NCBI GenBank assembly: GCA_001929475.1
Contig: LXFE01000943.1
Location: forward strand, 1 to 13,102
DNA length: 13,102 nt
Source of the DNA: Neolecta irregularis DAH-3
Lineage: Eukaryota; Ascomycota; Neolectomycetes; Neolectales; Neolectaceae
Direction: 5' to 3'
Made by a program: the position numbers and the translations under genes. This document shows, in pieces, positions 7,537 to 13,102 of this stretch. Positions within the stretch are counted from its first letter, which is position 1. Every line of letters starts with the position of its first letter. Under the pieces are notes generated by a model that made no database searches, was not told the origin of the DNA, and saw only the letters and a program-made list of their open reading frames with translations.

Positions 7537-9196
7537 CTAAAACTCTCCCTCCGTGAATTTTCCATCCTCAGGCACACGGGTATATTTTTCAATAGGCCGA
7601 AAAACGGGTCCAAGTGTTGCCATCCATCTTTTCCGCCGTTCAACGAGACACTTAATACCTTCCCCGACGCCAGATCGTGGTACACCTGGACCAGGTTTCT
7701 TCTTTTTACTTTTGATACTACGAGTTCGTTTCAGAAAACTTTGTTCAATTTCTTTTTCGAGGGATTCGAGGAGGTTGGAGTATTCTTGGTAAGCCATTTG
7801 ATCTCGAGTGACTGCCTCTAGCGAACTTTTATGACTGCTGTTGATTTTTTCTACGCGACGGAGTTGAGATTGTAATGAGCGGAGAGTAGCGGAAATTTCG
7901 TCATCTTCAGGGTGTGTCCAATCGATATTCTGGATATATTAGTATAATATTGAAAGGGTAGTAGTCATGCTTCTTCTTCTCCAAGCATCCCACAGAATCT
8001 CATTTCGCGTTTCACTCTCTCCTCTAGTTGAGGATAATCAGCTTTGATATTAGGTATCCGCCAATCTGGATTAATTTCGCCATTTTCCTTGTCATCTTCC
8101 AAAAGGGCAGAGAGGATTCTACTGGTTAAGGGACCCACACCAATATCATCGGTTTCAAGTTTTTCATCGGTTAGCTGCTCGATTGAACCTCGTGCTTGAT
8201 TCGAGTGAGATGGTGGTGGAGAGTTTCTCAAGAAGTCTTCATCGTCCCATGTTTCCGTGTAATGAGGACCAAGCTCTGGGACTATATACGGCGTGATTTG
8301 ATCGCCCTTGATAGTCAGTAGGGAAAGAATGAAAGGAATACTCGATCGCGAAGCCATCCCAGATCTTCTTCGGTAAATTGGCGAAAGTATGGGTCTATTG
8401 AGGCTTGAAATGTTTGCTGGGCAACAGGATTCATGGCTTTTGCTTTGGAAAAGTCTTCCATGGGGGGTACTCCAGGCATATCTTTGGATAAATCGACTTG
8501 TGGATAATATGAGACTCCTAGATACTTTTTGAGCTCTTCTGGGTTTGGAGAGTTTGCGAAATCGAAATTTGGTTTAGGTCTTTCTTTGTATGGACGTAGT
8601 TTGTAGAACGAATGCGGGGAAGGTTCGACAGAAACTTGCGGAGGTTGTTCTATGATCGATTTTGGTGTTGATGCACTGTCTAGGGAAGAGTCCGTTATCA
8701 TATCCGGCGTGACATCTGTATCGACTTCTATTTTTGACTCTACCTTGACAGGTGTTGAATTGGTTGATTTTGGGGACGCATGGCTTGCTGAACGTTAAAA
8801 TAGCTCAAGTAATGTTGTGTTGCCATTGTAATCATCAATAGGGAGCTGTTCAGAGCCCAGTTTTTGTTTTTTAGCAAGGGGAATATCATCGCTTTCTTCT
8901 GAAGGAGCTTCCGTTAGTGGGATACTGGTATGGGACGCACCCTTTTCTTTGAAAACGGGCCGCTTTATGCTCATCCTCCTCGTTTCTTCAGCTTTCCAAC
9001 GTCCAGCAAGGATAATAGTATCTTTGGCGTAGTCTTTTGCGCGCTTTTGGGCGCGTTGTTGTAGGGCACGAAGATCTGCTTTGAGATGGATAAGAAGATC
9101 CGCGCTTGGTATTTGGGAGTATTCAGCCCCGAGGTAGGTCTGCAGGAGATGGGGCAAGGGCTCCTGCTTGTGTTGAGTAAAGGATTTATCGACCAT
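7537..9196 (-). CDS. NGG1: SAGA/ADA complex subunit Ngg1 (Ada3), 515 aa, 4 exons
   Basis: Ngg1/Ada3 is part of the Gcn5 histone acetyltransferase module of SAGA and acts in the nucleus. The exons are 9196-8824, 8787-8342, 8306-7971 and 7929-7537 (1548 nt). Family landmarks are QFTEEDLGWLRDR joined to GDQITPYIVPELGPHYTETW, MLGEEE joined to NIDWTHPEDDEISATLRSLQ, a coiled-coil segment, and the C-terminal block RTRSIKSKKKK ... GEGIKCLVERRKRWMATLGPVF. The middle is Pro/Ser/Thr-rich and probably disordered. The ATG at 9196 is the first in frame; the frame is open further upstream but has no ATG there. Introns 1 and 3 appear to be GC-AG. A further 33-nt intron-like, stop-free segment lies in exon 1 (8908-8940); if spliced, the protein would be 504 residues. 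It converges on the DUF1776 gene. Confidence 0.92.
7930..7970 (-). other. NGG1: Apparent GC-AG intron 3 of NGG1 (41 nt)
   Basis: The unspliced frame stops at TGA right after LGEEEA. Joining 7971 to 7929 gives LGEEE-NIDWTHPEDDEISATL, which matches the conserved Ada3 junction. The donor is GAAGAA|GCATGA, and the branch/acceptor is ACTAATATATCCAG. The nearest GT upstream would give a frameshift. Confidence 0.75.
8788..8823 (-). other. NGG1: Apparent GC-AG intron 1 of NGG1 (36 nt)
   Basis: The exon frame meets TAA at 8797-8795. No GT lies within about 100 nt upstream. A GC donor (ACAATG|GCAACA) and the acceptor TTTTAACGTTCAG remove the stop, give an intron of the local size and preserve frame into the Ser/Thr-rich region of exon 2. 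The flanking protein is not conserved, so this is weaker than intron 3. Confidence 0.6.
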
Positions 9197-9647
9197 GACA
9201 AAGAAGTGAAATTTGACGTCGTTGATCCGTATGAGGGATTGGCGGGGCTTCCTCGTCACGTGAGGTAACTTACTTACGAACTACAAATTTATAGTATTCG
9301 TACTTAGGGTAATTCTAGATATGTAGTCCTGTTCACTGTATATTATAGAACAAAGGGAACGAGAAAAGACTATGAGGGAGTTTGGTATCGCTTTTGTGTC
9401 GAGTACATGCAAGCGGATCTCCCGGTCAGAACAAGTCAAGCTATATTTGGAACGCCCCAAACTGAAGAAGAATATCAACAGAAGAGGATTCTTAAAGGTT
9501 GAAATCGTGCATGGCAAGTAGATTGCAATTAAATGCCAACATAGGCGTTACGCTGTAGAAGATAATTTTCATGCAAAGTACAGGAAAGCGCCATCGTCAA
9601 ATAGAGCGTTGTCATTCCGAGCGTCTTAAGTCTCATTTCACACATTT
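9197..9647. other. Intergenic region between eL33 3' end and NGG1 start
   Basis: No exon was found on either strand. The stretch serves as the 3' region of the eL33 gene and the promoter region of NGG1, both transcribed leftward. It carries the E-box TCACGTGA near the NGG1 start. The rest is AT-rich sequence without an evident repeat or RNA gene. Confidence 0.6.
9256..9263. promoter_or_regulatory. E-box palindrome TCACGTGA
   Basis: This perfect 8-bp palindrome contains CACGTG, the site for Cbf1-type and other bHLH factors. It sits 60 bp upstream of the NGG1 ATG on the minus strand, a promoter-proximal position. Binding is inferred from the motif only. Confidence 0.5.
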
Positions 9648-10084
9648 CTAGATGTTCGAAGGAAAAAGCATCTATACTTAGTGAGTACAATCAAGGATAG
9701 GATACCACTCGGATACTAGATCCCATAGCTTTTGGCGGAAGATTTTTTCGAAAACAAGCCTTTACTACGCCATTGTTTCCATGCGATCGGGTAACTCGAC
9801 TATGTCGTTGGAAATGCAACAAGAAAAAATGTGATTACCCCCAAATGACGCGGAATTTTGTCCCTCGGATTTCTTTCTGAGCTTTATATACGTATGCGGT
9901 CCTTTTTCCGAGGTAGAATGAGGTATCGGAGAGGGATTCGCAGCCCTCTTGGCGAGTCAGTGTAAATATATGACGTAGAAGTACCAATTTGGATCAAAGA
10001 AGATCTGTGTCTGGTGTTTCTCTTCGATCGCTTGAATCCCAGGAAGCGGCCTTTTACGTATAATCTGTGATGTCCTGTGGGCAT
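9648..10084 (-). CDS. RPL33: 60S ribosomal protein eL33 (Rpl33/L35A), 108 aa, 4 exons
   Basis: eL33 is a structural protein of the large cytosolic ribosomal subunit. The exons are 10084-9985, 9947-9839, 9799-9706 and 9671-9648 (327 nt), split by introns of 37, 39 and 34 nt. The gene looks like empty sequence unless spliced. The protein opens [20 protein letters not shown], then [54 protein letters not shown] and [11 protein letters not shown], and ends MLFPSNI, matching the family's YPSNI terminus. At 108 residues it is family length. The last exon encodes only seven residues and the stop. The start fits fungal homologues, which begin with a few residues before HRLYVKG. The introns are too small to host snoRNAs. 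Confidence 0.97.
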
Positions 10085-10255
10085 TTTAGGCGAAGGGTAG
10101 GGCGGGCGTGGCGGGAAAATAGTCACCTGCGGAAGACTGTTGAAATTTGATGTTAATTAAGGGCAAAAAATGTCTACTATACAAAAACAGGTGATACTTC
10201 CATTGGGTAGTCGAGAATAAAGAGAATACATAGTCTATAACACAAACGTGATTTG

Positions 10256-11486
10256 TTACTTGCGGGCGGCTATTTGCTTGCCTGGCCATTGGGACCACTT
10301 GAGGTTAGAAGAGAATAGAAAAAAAGAATACCTGGCTTTCCATCCAGGCTTCTAGATGGTCCCAAAACTGGCTGATGACTTGCCTATCGGTGTGACGCCT
10401 GTTGCGCTCTATTTGTATTGTTTGGACGTTCCAGTCTTTTGCGGCCGAATGTTGAGGATCGCCTGCGTACTGGACAAAAACTCCTTTTACTTTTTGAAAG
10501 AGTTCCCTTGGTTCTGACCATTTATAGGTCCTAAACTGCCATGCCTGGCCTGTAGTGAAGACGCAGACCACTCTGTCCCTGGGGTTAAGATTGCAAAGTA
10601 GCAGAGGTACCAGTATTCTGGTTTGAACTTTTCTACATCATCAACGACTGTGAATCTCATCCCGCGGTCTGGAAAGCGGGGAGATTTTCTAGATATTGCG
10701 AGAAAGTCTGGTGCGCGGCCGCCGCCTGCGTTTTGTGCAGCGATGTTTGGGGGGATAAAGTTGCCGTGTTCGAGAAAAGATTTGACGTTGTGCATAGTGA
10801 TGAGAGCTGAAGCAGAGGGGGAGAGTATTATTATGGGATCGCGATTGCGCGAGGGTTTTTTTTGGACCGGGAGAGTATTTTGGATTTGGGGGGGTTTCTT
10901 GTTGCGAGATTTGGAGATGGACTCTTTTGCGATAGTTTGGACGTAGGAAAAGTCCACAGCCTTCTGGCCATGGAGGAGGGAGGAGCGGGTTGTGACTGGG
11001 CGTTCGTGGCTGTATATTTTGAGGAGGGCCGAGTCTTTAGGGGATTTCTGCGCGGGCGCCTTTTTGTGAGGCAGGTCTGGGGGAGAATGGTCTTGGAGGG
11101 AGACTGGGGTTAGCGGATTGGGGAGAGAAAGGTGTTGAACGGATGTGATCGCTGTGGGGGGCGCCCTCGAGCCAGGCGATGAGATCTGTTTTTTCGAGAA
11201 AGGAGAGGTTTTCTATTTCGCGATCTGAGGACTGTGCGATGTACTCTGCGACGTTTGCGTCTTTGAGGAGCCAGGCAAAATAGACAGTGGCGAGGGAGAA
11301 GGGCTTACGGGCGGCGTTTGCGAAGCGGGTGGGAGTATCGAGGGAAAACGTAAGAGAGGGCGGGAAGCAGAGTGCTTGGGCATTGCGGATGTCTGGGACG
11401 GGCGCAGACTGGGGATCCGTAGAGGAGAGGAGCACTGGGGGAGTGCCGGCAGCAATGGCAGATTTGAGCAGCACCAGCGGGTCCAT
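10256..11486 (-). CDS. CDC73: Paf1 complex subunit Cdc73, 375 aa, 4 exons
   Basis: Cdc73 is the parafibromin homologue of the Paf1 complex, which travels with RNA polymerase II and supports elongation, histone modification and 3'-end formation. The exons are 11486-11141, 11103-10611, 10578-10332 and 10297-10256 (1128 nt), with introns of 37, 32 and 34 nt. The N-terminus MDPLVLLKSAIAAGTPPVLL and the block FLEKTDLIAWLEGA are diagnostic, as is LLHGQKAVDFSYVQ in the middle. The C-terminal Ras-like domain starts at about 205 with DPIIILSPSASALITMHNVK, followed by MRFTVVDDVEKFKPEYWDRV and VFTTGQAWQFRTYKWSEP. The joins PEYW-DRV and MESQ-WSQW restore the family reading. Length fits fungal orthologues. 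It lies divergent from the disulfide isomerase-like gene and in tandem with eL33. Confidence 0.95.
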
Positions 11487-11767
11487 CTATTTGATGGTGC
11501 GGAAGTACTAGGACTGGGTGGTGAGGTGGGTGGAGTACCAGTACTGGGTGGTGAGGTGGGTGAAGTACCAGCACTTAGTATTAGTTAGCACGGAGAAGAG
11601 CAGAAGGGATAGAGCACCAAGAGTGGACAGAGTATGAGTATCGAGTAGGAGAGTGGTGATACTGAGCGGTGATAAGTGAGTACTAACTCGTACTGAAAAC
11701 TACTACACTACAGATCGTGGATACAATAGTGGCGAGTAACCAATAAGCCTTACCACTCCACTCCGCA
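11487..11767. promoter_or_regulatory. Divergent promoter region, CDC73 / PDI-like gene
   Basis: These 281 bp lie between two outward-facing start codons. The CDC73-proximal third is a G-rich tandem repeat (separate entry). A CCAAT box at 11740-11744 lies 23 bp before the PDI-like ATG. An intron-like segment at 11676-11713 (GTGAGT ... CTACAG, 38 nt) could be a 5'-leader intron of that gene. Confidence 0.5.
11513..11572. repeat. 30-bp tandem repeat, two near-identical copies plus a decayed one
   Basis: Copies 11513-11542 and 11543-11572 share the unit ACTGGGTGGTGAGGTGGGTG followed by (G/A)AGTACCAG; they differ at one internal base and at the last base. The 3' half of a third, decayed copy is visible just before (about 11493-11512). 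The array lies 27-86 bp upstream of the CDC73 ATG. The plus strand is rich in GG and GGG runs. Confidence 0.85.
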
Positions 11768-13102
11768 ATGCTCGTTTCACTCTGGATGTTCTCGCTGCCG
11801 TATACACTGGCTGTCGCTGCTGCAGTCTTCGCTCCTCCTTCAGTTCCAGATTCAAATTCAAATTCAAATTCACATTCAGATTCAGATTCAGGTTTAAATT
11901 CCGACTCAGTCTCACTTTCACCCACAACTCTGCCCTCGCTCATTTCTACCGGCTGGTGGTGGATCAAGTTCTTCTCTCCGTACTGTCTGCACTGCAAGAA
12001 GGTTGCGCCTGTGTGGGATGCCATTGCCCGCAACCACGCCATCTTCCTCCGCTCCCACAACTTTACCCTCGCTCACCTCGACTGTGTCCACTACGGAGGT
12101 TCTTTCCTTGTTTATCTGCTGTTCCTGACTCTAGACTATTGCTCAGATCTCAACATTACTGTCTACCCCTCCCTCAAACTGTGCCCCTCCTCCTCTGTCT
12201 CTCTAACTACCCAGCTACCACAATGCCGTCCATGTAGACGACTTTCCCTTCGAAGTCCCCCGCGACCAGGAAAATCTCCTCCAGTTTATCCAGGAACACC
12301 TAGATACACCTATACCAGGTCTTCCAGAGCATTCAGATCCCTCAAATCATTCCGATCCCTCCCCCCCAAAGAAACCGTCCCTTCCAGAACACTCACAAAA
12401 TCCCCCAAACCCCCTCGGAAAATCAGTATCTCTCACCCAAGACTCCTTCGTCTCCCTCGTCTCTGGAAGCAAAGACGGCTGGTTCGTAAAGCTCCATGTC
12501 CCCTGGTGCGCCCATTGTTCAGCAATGCGCGAAGCTTGGACAGACGTAGCAAAGGAAATGAAAGGCTCCCTCAATATTGCAGAAATAAATTGCGACCAGG
12601 AAAAGAAACTCTGCAAAGACATAAACCCCCGCGGCTACCCCACCCTCATGTTTTTCAAAAATAACAACAGCGTCGAATATGATGGCCTCCGCGGCCTCGG
12701 TGACCTCCTCGCCTTTTCTCGGGAAGCTACTCATGCTGCAGTCCACGAGGTAGGCGTCTCGGAATTCGACACCTATGAAAGTAAATCAGAAGTAGTCTTT
12801 CTCTACTTCTACGACCACGCAACAACCTCGGAAGACTTTGATGCCCTTGATAAAACTTGTCTCTCCCTCATCCGCAGAGCACCCCTCCTCAAAACAAAAT
12901 CAGAAACCCTCATCTCAAGATTCAGAGTCACGTCATTTCCCTCGCTCGTCGTCATCCGTGACGGAAAACCTTCCTATTACCCTGCCCTCTCCCCCAGAGA
13001 CCTCCGTGATCATCGCAGACTCCTTGCCTGGATGAAAACTGTCTGGATCCCTCTTCTTCCAGAACTTTCCTCTGCAAACTCGCACGAAATCATGCAGAAT
13101 CG
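11768..13102 (+). CDS. Protein disulfide isomerase-like protein with two thioredoxin domains (3' end cut by window)
   Basis: This is a secretory-pathway thiol-disulfide oxidoreductase of the fungal PDI/TMX type. The exons are 11768-12098, 12135-12180 and 12215 onward, open to the window edge; at least 421 residues are seen. A hydrophobic signal peptide covers about 1-22. A Ser/Asn/Asp-rich spacer follows at 29-47. Thioredoxin domain 1 has WWIKFFSPYCLHCKK with CLHC at 73-76 and VYPSLKL with a cis-Pro. A Pro/Ser/His-rich linker covers about 158-195. Domain 2 has WFVKLHVPWCAHCSAM with CAHC at 224-227 and RGYPTLMFF. Two N-glycosylation sequons (NFT 98, NIT 117) support ER entry. Later blocks such as FPSLVVIRDGKPSYYPAL resemble fungal TMX3-like proteins, which usually end in a membrane anchor, not seen here. 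Intron 1 is stop-free. Confidence 0.87.
11849..11891 (+). repeat. Hexanucleotide microsatellite (TTCAAA/TTCAGA) in the PDI-like gene
   Basis: About seven units of period 6, TTCAAA grading into TTCACA and TTCAGA, encode alternating Ser-Asn then Ser-Asp (SNSNSNSHSDSDS). The tract lies just after the signal peptide, before the first thioredoxin domain. Length changes in units of six would keep the frame. Confidence 0.9.
12099..12134 (+). other. Stop-free 36-nt intron 1 of the PDI-like gene
   Basis: GTTCTT ... CCTGACTCTAG is a multiple of three and has no stop, so the unspliced frame reads through. Splicing gives HLDCVHYGDYCSDLNITVYP, the family reading of this thioredoxin region. Retention would insert 12 hydrophobic residues into domain 1. 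Confidence 0.75.

Noticed and set aside
8795-9259. Longer NGG1 N-terminus from a GTG at 9259
   Set aside because: Nuclear fungal genes need ATG; the first in-frame ATG is at 9196, and the upstream extension overlaps the E-box.
9281-9517. 78-residue minus-strand ORF
   Set aside because: No recognisable motif, no splice-compatible extension, and it lies in the NGG1 promoter region; most likely chance.
9197-9647. Search for tRNA, 5S rRNA or snRNA genes
   Set aside because: No tRNA A/B boxes, 5S internal control region or U1/U2/U4/U6 signature seen on either strand.
9884-10126. 80-residue basic ORF on the minus strand
   Set aside because: Only its first half (after the ATG at 10084) is eL33 exon 1; the rest is intron and exon 2 in the wrong frame.
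10623-11113. Plus-strand ORFs of 107 and 83 residues opposite CDC73
   Set aside because: They are antisense shadows of the conserved CDC73 C-terminal domain and linker and show no family features.
11768-12664. Single continuous 298-residue ORF
   Set aside because: After 12180 it leaves the real frame. The Arg/Pro/Ser-rich second half is out of frame with the well-conserved second thioredoxin domain that splicing at 12181-12214 restores.
1-13102. Biosynthetic cluster, transposon, CRISPR or viral insertion
   Set aside because: The genes are dispersed housekeeping functions on alternating strands; no transposase, reverse transcriptase, long terminal repeat or regularly spaced repeats were found.

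Overview
The window is nuclear DNA of a filamentous-type ascomycete fungus. The evidence is spliceosomal genes, single-copy eukaryotic housekeeping proteins, and a fungal DUF1776-type protein. A mitochondrial complex I subunit is present, so this is not fission yeast or a Saccharomyces-type yeast. I cannot name the genus. The gene-dense layout with many very small introns might suit an early-diverging ascomycete (Neolecta-like) as well as a Pezizomycotina species; that is a guess.

Layout: 1-226 may be the 3' end of an unidentified gene (+). 532-1390 (+) is an unrecognised 264-residue helical protein. 1476-4149 (-) is VPS53, an 11-exon gene for a GARP tethering-complex subunit. 4362-4810 (+) is the complex I subunit NDUFA5, divergent from VPS53. 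4965-5859 (+) is YTH1/CPSF30 of the mRNA 3'-end cleavage machinery. 5962-7334 (+) is a membrane-anchored, degenerate short-chain-dehydrogenase-like protein (DUF1776 type). Then three genes lie in tandem on the minus strand: NGG1/ADA3 of SAGA (9196-7537), ribosomal protein eL33 (10084-9648) and CDC73 of the Paf1 complex (11486-10256). 11768-13102 (+) is a two-thioredoxin-domain protein disulfide isomerase-like gene cut by the window end.

The genes do not form a pathway cluster. They are ordinary housekeeping genes, though several act in RNA polymerase II transcription and mRNA processing (NGG1, CDC73, YTH1). I see no mobile element, CRISPR array, tRNA or rRNA.

The striking property is the splicing. 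I placed 33 introns by keeping reading frame and family conservation across each junction. All are 31-42 nt, and nearly all have a YTRAY-like branch site only about 4-10 nt before the terminal AG. Three of the 33 appear to start with GC instead of GT. Every complete gene model assembled this way has a coding length divisible by three, which supports the set. Splice sites were read by eye, without transcript data.
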